Below are positions 8,431 through 16,162 of a DNA stretch of 64,000 bases, one piece after another. The notes beneath the pieces were generated by a model. That model searched no databases. It was not told the origin of the DNA and worked only from the letters and a program-made list of their open reading frames with translations. Source of the stretch: Millisia brevis NBRC 105863 (lineage in GTDB: Bacteria; Actinomycetota; Actinomycetes; Mycobacteriales; Mycobacteriaceae). The stretch covers positions 186,001-250,000 of the forward strand of contig NZ_BCRN01000001.1 of the NCBI RefSeq assembly GCF_001552615.1, written 5' to 3'. Position numbers and translations under genes: made by a program. Every line of letters starts with the position of its first letter. Position 1 is the first letter of the stretch.

Positions 8431-8904
8431 ACGGCGACTCCTCTTGGTGGCGAGAGGGGGACGCATCATTGCGTATCCACAGACTGACCGGTCGGTGATC
8501 CGGCGACACGCGTAGTTGCCTACGCGATTGGCAGGACCAATGCGTAAATCACTGATACCTATCAGTCACCCCGGTTGACCGACAGCCGCCGACGGCCCCC
8601 GCCCGGCCGGCATTCACGGGACACAACAGACCCCGCCGCGAGCACCAATCGCCGAAAGCCCGCGCGCGAGATAGTAACCGTGAGGCTGACCAGGAGTCGA
8701 CTACAGCCCGACCCTCGCTCTCCGACCGGTCGCGCCGAACCGGACCGAACAACAAAAAATCGGACCGGCTATCGCCGGTCCGATTAATTTGAACTGTGGG
8801 CCGAAACCGAGTGGCCTCCATGTCGGAGGTTCACCTGAAAGGAACCGGCTCACAGAACGACCAAGATCACATTTGCATGCCGCCCCTCGGCGCCGACCGC
8901 GACG
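8431..8904. promoter_or_regulatory. Intergenic region with clustered palindromes upstream of polysaccharide operon
   Basis: No gene seen. The segment next to the operon start holds three dyads: ACTGACC/GGTCGGT at 8483-8496 (one mismatch), TACGCgATTGG-CAGGA-CCAATgCGTA at 8521-8546, and the perfect ACTGATA-CC-TATCAGT at 8551-8566. These are likely operators for one or more dimeric regulators of the minus-strand operon. The distal part holds the ppk2 terminator. Confidence 0.5.
8758..8785 (-). terminator. Rho-independent terminator of ppk2
   Basis: AATCGGACCGGC-TATC-GCCGGTCCGATT is a perfect 12-bp hairpin. Read on the minus strand it is followed at once by a run of T (8752-8758 as A on the plus strand). 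It lies about 120 bases after the ppk2 stop and before the polysaccharide operon promoter region. Confidence 0.85.
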
Positions 8905-9834
8905 CTACTTCTTGCCGTCCTCGGCGGGCTTCTTCTTCGCCGGCTTCTTGCTGTCGGACCCCGGCTTCTTGCCGTTGGTCGACGGGGCGCTGCCGTTGAG
9001 GGAGACAGCCGTCGCCGCGGCGCCGACCGTTCCGGCGTGGTCCGGGACGTAGCGCAGGGTTTCCCGCGGCGGACGCGCGTACCCGACGGCCGGCGGCCGA
9101 TCCGGGATCTCGATCTTCGCCGGCGGGATGTGCTCGTAGGGGATCGAGGCCAGCAGGTGCGCGATCGAGTTGATCCGCGCCGCGCGCTTGTCCTCGGACT
9201 CGACGGTGTACCAGGGCGTGACGCCGGTATCGGTCGACTCCATCATGCGGTCCTTGGCGCGGGAGTAGTCCTCCCAGCGGCTGATGGACTGCATATCCAT
9301 CGGCGAGAGCTTCCACTGACGCATCGGGTCGGTCGCACGGGACCGGAAGCGGGCCTCCTGCTCGACGTCGGACACCGAGAACCAGTACTTGCGCAGCAGG
9401 ATCCCGTCATTGACGAGCATCTTCTCGAACTCGGGCGTCTGGCGGAGGAACCGCTCGTACTCGTCGTCGGTACAGAAGCCCATCACGCGCTCGACACCGG
9501 CACGGTTGTACCAGGACCGGTCGAACAGGACGATCTCACCGGCGGCGGGCAGATGCTGGATATAGCGCTGGAAGTACCACTGGGTCTTCTCCCGCTCACT
9601 CGGCGCGGGCAGGGCGACGACGCGGACGACGCGGGGGTTGAGCGCCTCGGTGATGCGTTTGATCGCACCACCCTTGCCGGCGGCGTCGCGGCCCTCGAAG
9701 ATCACGATGACCCGTTGCCCGGTCGCCTTGACCCATTCCTGCAGCGCCACCAACTCCTGCTGCAGCCGCGCCAGTTCCTGCTCGTAGAGGACCTTGTCCA
9801 TCCTGCGCTGGCCGCTCGCCGTGTCCTTTGCCAT
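8905..9834 (-). CDS. ppk2: Polyphosphate kinase 2 (PPK2 family)
   Basis: About 309 residues. PPK2 transfers phosphate between polyphosphate and nucleotides, normally polyP-driven GDP/ADP phosphorylation. The Walker A motif [11 protein letters not shown] is at about 46-56, the lid segment near [12 protein letters not shown], and Walker [18 protein letters not shown] at about 104-120. A basic low-complexity tail ([15 protein letters not shown]) extends past the catalytic core and may bind polyphosphate. Start ATG 9834 has GGGAG about 9 bases upstream; in-frame ATGs at 9855 and further upstream are alternatives. A strong terminator follows. The gene is divergent from the riboswitch-controlled metE. 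Confidence 0.92.
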   Translation of the reverse strand: MAKDTASGQRRMDKVLYEQELARLQQELVALQEWVKATGQRVIVIFEGRDAAGKGGAIKRITEALNPRVVRVVALPAPSEREKTQWYFQRYIQHLPAAGEIVLFDRSWYNRAGVERVMGFCTDDEYERFLRQTPEFEKMLVNDGILLRKYWFSVSDVEQEARFRSRATDPMRQWKLSPMDMQSISRWEDYSRAKDRMMESTDTGVTPWYTVESEDKRAARINSIAHLLASIPYEHIPPAKIEIPDRPPAVGYARPPRETLRYVPDHAGTVGAAATAVSLNGSAPSTNGKKPGSDSKKPAKKKPAEDGKK

Positions 9835-10009
9835 CTGTTCATTCTCCCGCCCCATGTCCGTTTCCGCAGAAGAAGCGCCGACCCCGGGCGCCGGCGTGAC
9901 GAACACAACGCTTCGCGCGGCCGGCTATGCTGGTCGACGCAGCTGGTTCGCCCGTGCGGTCGTGAGGAGCCCCGAAGACCGTCGCGTGCGTCGAAGCATT
10001 CCGACCTCC

Positions 10010-10178
10010 CCTGTGGATCGTCGGCATGTGAGAGGGAACCCGGTGAAAGTCCGGGACTGTCCCGCAGCGGTGAGTGGGAACGACCGCCGTCATCAGCACT
10101 GGGTATCCCCCGGGAAGCGACGGCCAGTAGGTGCGACTTTCTGTCGTGTGCCCGCGAGTCCGAAGACCTGCCGCCTGC
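10010..10178 (+). ncRNA. Cobalamin (AdoCbl) riboswitch
   Basis: The conserved B12-aptamer blocks appear in order: GGGAACCCGGTGAAAGTCC (near 10034-10051), then ACTGTCCCGCAGCGGTGA, which contains the B12-box core GCAGCGGTGA, and finally GCCCGCGAGTCCGAAGACC near 10149-10168 just before the closing helix CTGCC. It lies in the long leader of metE, the B12-independent methionine synthase, where B12 binding normally shuts expression off. A short perfect hairpin GTGGTT-CATC-AACCAC (10315-10330) sits just before the metE ribosome binding site and may be part of the expression platform. Confidence 0.93.
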
Positions 10179-10348
10179 GTCGGGTGCGCCGCATCCGACG
10201 GTCCACCGCCTCGAGGATTGGGCGGAGCGACCCGGTCGTGCTTGTCGCGCGTCCGCCCCTCGCGGCGGGCGCTGCGTGTGCTGTGGGCTCATCGGGCGTG
10301 TCCGTTCGCGGGTGGTGGTTCATCAACCACGTACCGAAGGACAACATC

Positions 10349-12628
10349 GTGTCCCCTGCCGATCAACCCGGGCGGTTCACCGCCACCGTGCTCGGTTCCC
10401 CGCGGATCGGGCCGAAGCGCGAACTGAAGAAGGCCGTCGAACGCTACTGGGCCGGGCGTATCGACGCCGACGCGCTGGCGGCCGTCGCCGCCGATCTGCG
10501 CCGCCGGCACAACGCCGATCTGCGGGCCGCCGGGCTCGACTCGGTCCCGGTCAATACGTTCTCCTATTACGACCAGGTCCTCGATACCGCGGTTCTGCTC
10601 GGCGCCCTGCCGGAGCGGGTGGCCGGCATCGCCGATCCGCTCGATCGGTACTTCGCCGCCGCTCGCGGCACCGACACGATTCCCCCGCTCGAGATGACCA
10701 AGTGGTTCGACACCAACTACCACTACCTGGTCCCGGAGATCGGACCCGATACGTCCTTCGCGCTCGACGATGCGGCGGTCCTGGCCGACCTGGCCGAGGC
10801 CCTCGCCGACGGGATCCCGGCCCGCCCGGTGATCCTCGGGCCGGTTACCTTCCTGCTGCTGTCCAAGGCGGTGGGGACCGACGCACCTCCGATCGACCGG
10901 CTCGCGGAGCTGGTGCCGCTGTACGAAAACCTGCTGGCCCATCTGCACCGGGCCGGTGCCGAATGGGTGCAGATCGACGAACCGGCGCTGGTCGCCGACC
11001 GGACCGACGAGCAGATCGCCGCCGCTCGGGAGGTCTACGACCGGTTGTCGGCGCTGTCGGATCGACCGGCGATCCTGGTCGCCTCCTACTTCGGCAGTCT
11101 GGGCGCGGCCCTGCCGGCATTGGCGTCCACCGGGATCGAGGGCATCGCGATCGACCGCGTGGCGGGGTCGGATTCGATCGCCGCGGTACCGGAGTTGACC
11201 CGCAAGCACGTGGTTGCCGGGGTGGTCGACGGTCGCAATATCTGGCGCACCGACCTCGAGGCCGCGCTGGCCGAGTTGGGCACCCTGCTCGGATCGACCG
11301 GATCGCTGGCGGTGTCGACGTCGAGTTCGCTGCTGCACGTGCCCTACACCCTGGACGCCGAACCGGATCTCGACGACAGCCTGCGCTCCTGGCTGGCGTT
11401 CGGGTCTGAGAAGGTCACCGAGGTGGTGACGTTGGCGACCGCCTTGTCCGGCGGCGTCGAGGCGGTGTCCGGGGCGATCGAGCAGTCCCGGCAGGCCGCG
11501 GCCTCGCGGCGTGAAGACCCCCGTCTGCACGACTCCGCCCTGCGGGGTCGGTTGGATTCGGTGCTGAGCACCGAGCCGGGCCGGTCGCCCGCCACCGAAC
11601 GTCGGGCGGCCCAGACCGGGTTGGCCCTGCCACCGTTGCCGACCACCACGATCGGGTCGTTCCCACAGACCGGACAGATCCGGACCGCCCGGGCGGCGCT
11701 GCGACGCGGGGAGATCGACACCGCCGAATACCTCGAGCGGATGCGCACCGAAATCGCCGAGGTGATCGCCTTCCAGGAGGGTCTCGGCCTGGACGTGCTG
11801 GTCCACGGCGAACCCGAGCGCAACGACATGGTGCAGTACTTCGCCGAACTGCTCGACGGTTTCGCCACCACGGCGAACGGGTGGGTGCAGTCCTACGGCA
11901 CCCGGTGCGTCCGCCCGCCTATCCTCTACGGCGACGTGCGGCGACCGCAGCCGATGACCGTCGACTGGATCACCTACGCGCAGTCGCTGACCGCCAAGCC
12001 GGTCAAGGGGATGCTCACCGGGCCGATCACCATCCTGGCGTGGTCGTTCGTGCGCGACGACCAGCCGTTGGCCGACTCCGCCAACCAGGTGGCGCTCGCG
12101 ATCCGCGACGAGACGGTCGACCTGCAGGCCGCGGGCATCCGCATCGTGCAGGTCGACGAACCGGCGCTGCGCGAGTTGCTGCCGCTGCGTGCGGCCGATC
12201 AGCCGGCGTATCTGGACTGGGCGGTGCGCGCCTTCCGCGTCGCGACCTCCGGGGTGGCGGACTCGACGCAGATCCACACCCACCTCTGCTACTCCGAGTT
12301 CGGCGAGGTGATCGACGCGATCGCCGGCCTCGACGCCGACGTCACGTCGATCGAGGCGGCGCGGTCGCATATGGAGGTGCTCGACGACCTCAACGCCGCC
12401 GGGTTCGCCAACGACGTGGGCCCCGGCGTCTACGACATCCACTCCCCGCGGGTCCCCGGGGTCGAGGAGGTCGCGGAGTCGCTGCGGCTGGCGTTGGGGC
12501 AGGTGCCGTCCGAACGGTTGTGGGTCAACCCCGACTGCGGGCTGAAGACCCGCGGCACCGCCGAGGTCGAGGCATCGCTGCGCAATCTGGTCGCCGCCGC
12601 CCACAAGGTGCGGGCCGATCTGAGCTAG
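10349..12628 (+). CDS. metE: 5-methyltetrahydropteroyltriglutamate-homocysteine methyltransferase (B12-independent methionine synthase)
   Basis: About 759 residues, standard MetE length. It catalyses the last step of methionine synthesis, methylating homocysteine from methyl-folate without cobalamin, in the cytoplasm. The N-terminal barrel begins [16 protein letters not shown]; the C-terminal barrel holds the zinc site: His645 and Cys647 in HTHLCYSEF, a Glu in [10 protein letters not shown] (about 669) and Cys730 in NPDCGLKTR. The GTG at 10349 is chosen because GAAGG lies 8 bases upstream and the frame before it runs through the riboswitch. Regulation by the cobalamin riboswitch upstream implies the cell also has a B12-dependent MetH. 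Confidence 0.96.
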   Translation: MSPADQPGRFTATVLGSPRIGPKRELKKAVERYWAGRIDADALAAVAADLRRRHNADLRAAGLDSVPVNTFSYYDQVLDTAVLLGALPERVAGIADPLDRYFAAARGTDTIPPLEMTKWFDTNYHYLVPEIGPDTSFALDDAAVLADLAEALADGIPARPVILGPVTFLLLSKAVGTDAPPIDRLAELVPLYENLLAHLHRAGAEWVQIDEPALVADRTDEQIAAAREVYDRLSALSDRPAILVASYFGSLGAALPALASTGIEGIAIDRVAGSDSIAAVPELTRKHVVAGVVDGRNIWRTDLEAALAELGTLLGSTGSLAVSTSSSLLHVPYTLDAEPDLDDSLRSWLAFGSEKVTEVVTLATALSGGVEAVSGAIEQSRQAAASRREDPRLHDSALRGRLDSVLSTEPGRSPATERRAAQTGLALPPLPTTTIGSFPQTGQIRTARAALRRGEIDTAEYLERMRTEIAEVIAFQEGLGLDVLVHGEPERNDMVQYFAELLDGFATTANGWVQSYGTRCVRPPILYGDVRRPQPMTVDWITYAQSLTAKPVKGMLTGPITILAWSFVRDDQPLADSANQVALAIRDETVDLQAAGIRIVQVDEPALRELLPLRAADQPAYLDWAVRAFRVATSGVADSTQIHTHLCYSEFGEVIDAIAGLDADVTSIEAARSHMEVLDDLNAAGFANDVGPGVYDIHSPRVPGVEEVAESLRLALGQVPSERLWVNPDCGLKTRGTAEVEASLRNLVAAAHKVRADLS

Positions 12629-12658
12629 CACCCGTCGGGCCGTCCACACCGTCCGCGT

Positions 12659-12699
12659 CACAGCGGGGCCGCGACAATTATTGTCACGGCCTCGCTGTG
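12659..12699. terminator. Bidirectional hairpin between metE and rpmF
   Basis: A 19-base inverted repeat with loop TTA: left arm CACAGCGGGGCCGCGACAA, right arm TTGTCACGGCCTCGCTGTG, with one G-T pair and one mismatch. A second, outer repeat CGTCCACA (12641-12648) / TGTGGACG (12710-12717) encloses it. It lies between the convergent genes metE and rpmF. There is no long U tract, so termination is inferred from position and stem strength. Confidence 0.65.
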
Positions 12700-12732
12700 C
12701 GGGGTCGTTTGTGGACGTCACCGCGACGATCT

Positions 12733-12903
12733 TCAGTCCGGCGGGGGCAGCACCCCGGTCTGGTAGGCCTTCACCAGGCGCCGCGGGACCATATGGCGGC
12801 GGCCGGCGATCATGATCGGCACCAGTGCGGGCGGGGTGGCCCGCCACTGCGCGCGGCGGGTGCGGGTATTGCTGCGCGACATCCGTCGCTTGGGGACAGC
12901 CAT
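12733..12903 (-). CDS. rpmF: 50S ribosomal protein bL32, zinc-independent (C-minus) paralogue
   Basis: A 56-residue protein starting [20 protein letters not shown], the classic bL32 start. The usual CxxC zinc-ribbon cysteines are absent (there is no Cys at all), which defines the C-minus form that replaces the zinc-binding protein when zinc is scarce. The ATG at 12903 is set by family homology. A perfect inverted repeat resembling a Zur box lies 36-54 bases upstream. It stands alone here rather than with the other C-minus ribosomal proteins. Confidence 0.9.
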   Translation of the reverse strand: MAVPKRRMSRSNTRTRRAQWRATPPALVPIMIAGRRHMVPRRLVKAYQTGVLPPPD

Positions 12904-12938
12904 CGGAACTCCTGAGTTGGCGCGATCCACCCACTCTA

Positions 12939-12957
12939 AACGACAATGGTTGTCGTT
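12939..12957 (-). promoter_or_regulatory. Zur-box-like operator upstream of bL32
   Basis: AACGACAA-TGG-TTGTCGTT is a perfect 8-bp inverted repeat with a 3-base centre, matching the layout of actinobacterial Zur sites (ATGA-AAT-type arms around a short centre). It sits directly upstream of the cysteine-free bL32 gene, a standard Zur target. Zur identity is inferred from the pairing of site and gene. Confidence 0.6.
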
Positions 12958-13323
12958 ATCGACTGGAGGTTTCTTCGAGTCTGCGCGGCGATCATGCCCT
13001 CGTCGGTGATCGACTCGCAGCGCACCGACATCACCCTCGACGCCGCGCACTTCACCGCATACCTGCCCACCGGATGGACGTCGGATTCCGGTACATCATG
13101 ATGAACCGCATGGCGGATTCCTTCCCTCGTGTGGTCCACGTCGGCAACGTTGGCGTCTACGTGGCTGTCGCTCGCGGCGACGTGGGACCCACAGTGCCGC
13201 CGCGGCGGCGGGAAGAAATCCGTCAAGATACCGAGATCGGATACTGATCGTTCGGATACGCATGCCGACTGGATACGCATGCCGACGCCGGCCGGGGCCA
13301 ACCCGCAGACAGCGAGGAGTTCG
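12958..13323. other. Intergenic region, no convincing gene
   Basis: About 365 bases. A short open frame at 12994-13101 (starting [16 protein letters not shown], 35 residues) has no ribosome binding site and no recognised match; it could be a gene remnant. TACGCATGCCGACTGGATACGCATGCCGAC-type sequence just before 13300 shows a short direct repeat (GGATACGCATGCCGAC at 13254-13269 and 13272-13287). Confidence 0.4.
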
Positions 13324-13737
13324 ATGTCCGGCTTTGCGAGGGGACTACTGGTCGGCGCCCTGCTGGGCGTCGCGGTGACGGTGATCGCCGGTCTGTGGTG
13401 GACGTTCGGCCGGCCGGACCCGCTGGACGCGGTCATCGCGACCTCCCGCGGCGGCACGATGGCCGACCACGGCGACCCGTCCTCCGCATCAGCGGCGCGC
13501 TACCAGGTGGTGATCTCCGCCGAGCCGGACTCCGACGGTTACCTGGTTTCCGGGATCGTCTGCATCGGCGGTTGCAGCTACCGGCAGGACCTCGGAACGA
13601 TCGGCCGCGCCGACTCGCCCGCCGACGCGGTGGCCCGCTTCGGGGACATCCGGTGGGAGCCGGAGGTGATCACCATCGGCGGCCGCGACGGGATCCACGC
13701 GACGATCGACCGCGCCCAATTGGAAGTCCACAGGTGA
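13324..13737 (+). CDS. Hypothetical membrane-anchored protein with CxxxC motif
   Basis: 137 residues, not recognised. One N-terminal hydrophobic segment (about 7-27, LLVGALLGVAVTVIAGLWW) anchors or exports it. The rest is a small soluble domain with acidic and aromatic residues and the pair CIGGC (VSGIVCIGGCSYRQD), which could form a disulfide outside the membrane. The ATG at 13324 is preceded by GAGGAGTTCG-type sequence (GCGAGGAG). It lies 46 bases before the LLM oxidoreductase on the same strand, with which it may or may not be co-transcribed. Confidence 0.65.
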   Translation: MSGFARGLLVGALLGVAVTVIAGLWWTFGRPDPLDAVIATSRGGTMADHGDPSSASAARYQVVISAEPDSDGYLVSGIVCIGGCSYRQDLGTIGRADSPADAVARFGDIRWEPEVITIGGRDGIHATIDRAQLEVHR

Positions 13738-13764
13738 CCCCGGTCATGGAAATAATTGCAGTGT

Positions 13765-13775
13765 CAACTAAGTTG
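13765..13775. promoter_or_regulatory. Short palindrome before LLM gene
   Basis: CAACT-A-AGTTG is a perfect 11-base dyad inside the AT-rich stretch just upstream of the start codon at 13784. Its position would let a repressor block initiation. No regulator for it is visible nearby. Confidence 0.3.
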
Positions 13776-13783
13776 TAGGAACT

Positions 13784-14800
13784 ATGAAGAACATCGGATT
13801 CCTGTCCTTCGGACATTGGACACCGTCGCCCCACTCGCAGACGCGGTCGGCGGCGGATGCCCTCCTGCAGTCGGTGGACTTGGCGGTTGCCGCCGAGGAG
13901 CTCGGAGCCGACGGCGCGTACTACCGCGTCCACCATTTTGCCCGCCAACTGGCCTCGCCGTTCCCGCTGCTCGCGGCGATCGGCGCGCGCACGAGCCGCA
14001 TCGAGATCGGCACCGGCGTGATCGACATGCGTTACGAAAACCCCCTCTACATGGCCGAGGACGCCGGCGCCGCCGACCTGATCGCCGGTGGCCGGTTGCA
14101 GCTCGGCGTCAGCCGGGGATCGCCCGAGCAGGTGATCGACGGCTTCCGCTACTTCGGCTACGAGCCGCCGGACGGTGACCACGCCGAGATGGCGCGCAAG
14201 CACACCGAGATCTTCCTGGAGATGATCGACGGCCACCGGTTCGCGCAGCCGAACCCGTCGCCGATGTTCCCGAACCCGCCGGGCCTGCTGGGCCTCGAGC
14301 CGCAGTCGCCCGGGCTGCGCGACCGCATCTGGTGGGGTGCGGGCAGCCGCGCCACCGCCGAGTGGACCGCGAAGATCGGGATGAACCTGATGTCCTCGAC
14401 GCTGTTGACCGAGGACACCGGCGTGCCGTTCCACCAGTTGCAGGCCGAGCAGATCGAGCGCTACCGCGCCGCGTGGAAGGAAGCGGGGCATACCCGTGAG
14501 CCGCGCGTCTCGGTCAGCCGCAGCATCATGCCGCTGGTCACCGATATGGACCGCGCCTACTTCGGCGACGAACGGCGCAGCAGCGACCAGGTCGGCTACA
14601 TCGACGGCGGCACCGCCCGCTTCGGCAAGGCCTACGCCGGGGAGCCGGACAAGCTGATCGAGGAACTGGCGCAGGACGAGGCGATCGCCGCGGCGGACAC
14701 GCTGCTGCTGACCGTCCCCAACCAGCTCGGCGTCGAGTACAACGCCCAGCTGATGGAGAACGTCCTGACGCTGGTCGCCCCGGAACTCGGCTGGCGCTGA
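13784..14800 (+). CDS. LLM-class flavin-dependent oxidoreductase
   Basis: 338 residues of the luciferase-like fold, starting MKNIGFLSFGHWTP. Core motifs are TSRIEIGTGVIDMRYENPLY (about 67-86) and DLIAGGRLQLGVSRGSPEQV. It belongs to the same group as the protein at 1122 and to atypical LLM alkanal-type monooxygenases. It would use FMNH2 or reduced F420; the substrate is not evident. The ATG at 13784 follows GTAGGAACT, a weak ribosome site. It stands alone between a hypothetical protein and a convergent response regulator. Confidence 0.87.
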   Translation: MKNIGFLSFGHWTPSPHSQTRSAADALLQSVDLAVAAEELGADGAYYRVHHFARQLASPFPLLAAIGARTSRIEIGTGVIDMRYENPLYMAEDAGAADLIAGGRLQLGVSRGSPEQVIDGFRYFGYEPPDGDHAEMARKHTEIFLEMIDGHRFAQPNPSPMFPNPPGLLGLEPQSPGLRDRIWWGAGSRATAEWTAKIGMNLMSSTLLTEDTGVPFHQLQAEQIERYRAAWKEAGHTREPRVSVSRSIMPLVTDMDRAYFGDERRSSDQVGYIDGGTARFGKAYAGEPDKLIEELAQDEAIAAADTLLLTVPNQLGVEYNAQLMENVLTLVAPELGWR

Positions 14801-14829
14801 CGCCCGCTCAGATCCACCCCCCAGCCCGG

Positions 14830-15453
14830 CTAGATCCACCCCAGCCGGCGGGCGGTGGCGCCGGCCTCGTGCCGATTGGCCGCGCCGAGCTTGGTGACCG
14901 CGCTCGATAGATAGTTGCGCACGGTGCCGGGTGACAGCGCGGCCCGCCGGGCGATCTCGTCGATGGGAGCGCCCTCGGCGGACAGTTCGAGCACGTCGGC
15001 CTCGCGCGGGGTCAGCGGGCTGTCACCGGCGCTGATCGCCTCGGCGGCCAGCTCCGGGTCGACGTGCCGCCCACCGGCGTGCACCTTGCGCACCACCTCG
15101 GCCAGAGTGGTCGCCGACGTCGTCTTCGGCAGGAACCCCCGCACCCCGACCTTGAGTGCCCGCTTGAGGTGACCGGGCCGCCCGTGGCTGGTCACGATGA
15201 CGCAGGCACAGCTCGGCAGTCGTTGGGCCAACTCCTCGGCGACCTCGATGCCGTCGAGGCGCCGCGTGCCGTTACCCGGCATCTGCAGATCGAGCACCGC
15301 GACGTCGGGCTCCACTTTCAGCGCGGTCGCCAGGGCCTCGTCCCCGCTCGCCGCCTGGGCGACCACCTCGAGGTCGTCCTCGAGGTCGAGCAACTGACCG
15401 AGCGCCTCCCGGATGAGGTTCTCGTCGTCGGCCAACAGCACTCGGATCACCAC
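14830..15453 (-). CDS. NarL/FixJ-family response regulator
   Basis: About 207 residues. The receiver domain (about 1-120) starts VVIRVLLADDENLIREAL with acidic pocket D9-D10 and the phosphorylation site D55 (AVLDLQMPG), plus the conserved Lys in FLPKTT. The LuxR-type helix-turn-helix is at about 145-205 (LTPREADVLEL, GTVRNYLSSAVTKLGA). The start is GTG 15453 or 15450, with GAAGGG upstream. It is the natural partner of the DesK-type kinase at 16163-17392, although a gene on the other strand lies between them. It probably controls the ABC exporter genes upstream of the kinase, and has an inverted-repeat-rich promoter shared with 15619. Confidence 0.9.
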   Translation of the reverse strand: MVIRVLLADDENLIREALGQLLDLEDDLEVVAQAASGDEALATALKVEPDVAVLDLQMPGNGTRRLDGIEVAEELAQRLPSCACVIVTSHGRPGHLKRALKVGVRGFLPKTTSATTLAEVVRKVHAGGRHVDPELAAEAISAGDSPLTPREADVLELSAEGAPIDEIARRAALSPGTVRNYLSSAVTKLGAANRHEAGATARRLGWI

Positions 15454-15489
15454 GATCGAATCGCCCTTCGGTGTTGGTGTGACGGCACG

Positions 15490-15587
15490 CACTTTCGCCA
15501 ATATCCTTACGGTCCCGCCACATTCGGGAAACGGCAACACGCCAAAGTGGCAGTTAACATGAGCGTTACAGCCAATCTGCCACTTTC
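15490..15587. promoter_or_regulatory. Inverted repeats in divergent promoter of response regulator and 15619 gene
   Basis: AAAGTGGCAG (15544-15553) and CTGCCACTTT (15577-15586) are perfect reverse complements 23 bases apart. A third half-site, CACTTTCG, lies at 15490-15497. The spacing and the position between two divergent genes suggest binding sites, possibly for the NarL-type regulator itself; a stem-loop is also possible. Confidence 0.45.
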
Positions 15588-15618
15588 GGCGGGCGGATGT
15601 GCTAGCCACAATGGAGGC

Positions 15619-16146
15619 ATGTCCGCATCACCTGTGCGAACGGAAACCGAGCAGTACGCCACGTCCGTCCTCATGCACGACGCCAACCATGATCTCGCCC
15701 TGCGACCGATCCACTTCCGGGACCGGCTGCTCGCCCGGCTCTGCGCCGGGAACCTCGATACCCAGCTCGCCGCGGGAGCGCCGATCGAGTCGCGCAAGCT
15801 GCGCGCAGTGCGAGCGGCCCTGCTGGTCACCCCGGCCCAGCGCGAACGGCTGGCCTCCGCCTGGGTGTCGGTCCTGCATCAGGCCGAGCCCGTTGCCGAC
15901 CCGATTCCGATGGTGGCGTCGTCCCGCGTTCCCGTCCAGCACGACGAGGTCAGGGAGGCCGCGCCCCAGATCGAGGAGCTGACCACCGTCCTGCGCTCGC
16001 CGCGCCCGATCTCGGCACGCGGCGCCGCGATGGCTCGGGTCCTGCTGATCGACGGCGGCGGTCCGCTCTATTCCGCCGGCTGCCGGCGCAACCTGGCCGA
16101 CTCGGTCGCCGAGGCGGCCCGGGAGTTGGACTCGCTCTGCCTCTGA
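15619..16146 (+). CDS. Hypothetical protein between response regulator and kinase genes
   Basis: 175 residues, not recognised. It is soluble, mostly helical by composition, rich in Arg, Ala and Leu, with no signal peptide or membrane segment. Segments such as FRDRLLARLCAGNLDTQL and PAQRERLASAWVSVLHQ suggest a small all-alpha domain. The ATG at 15619 has GGAGG only 1 base before it, too close for a normal ribosome site, so a leaderless message from a CACAAT-like -10 box is possible. It is convergent with the kinase gene (16-base gap) and divergent from the response regulator, so it may modulate this signalling system. Confidence 0.65.
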   Translation: MSASPVRTETEQYATSVLMHDANHDLALRPIHFRDRLLARLCAGNLDTQLAAGAPIESRKLRAVRAALLVTPAQRERLASAWVSVLHQAEPVADPIPMVASSRVPVQHDEVREAAPQIEELTTVLRSPRPISARGAAMARVLLIDGGGPLYSAGCRRNLADSVAEAARELDSLCL

Positions 16147-16162
16147 CCGGGCCACGCGCGCG

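Noticed and set aside
9794-10348. In-frame extension of metE upstream through the riboswitch
   Set aside because: This region is the aptamer and leader; MetE homology and a good ribosome site begin at GTG 10349.
10289-12946. Long minus-strand open frame opposite metE
   Set aside because: Antisense shadow of metE; Gly/Arg/Asp-rich with no domain, and it would run through the metE terminator and rpmF.
12994-13101. 35-codon open frame [16 protein letters not shown]
   Set aside because: No ribosome binding site and no recognised homology; could be a gene remnant but cannot be supported as a gene.
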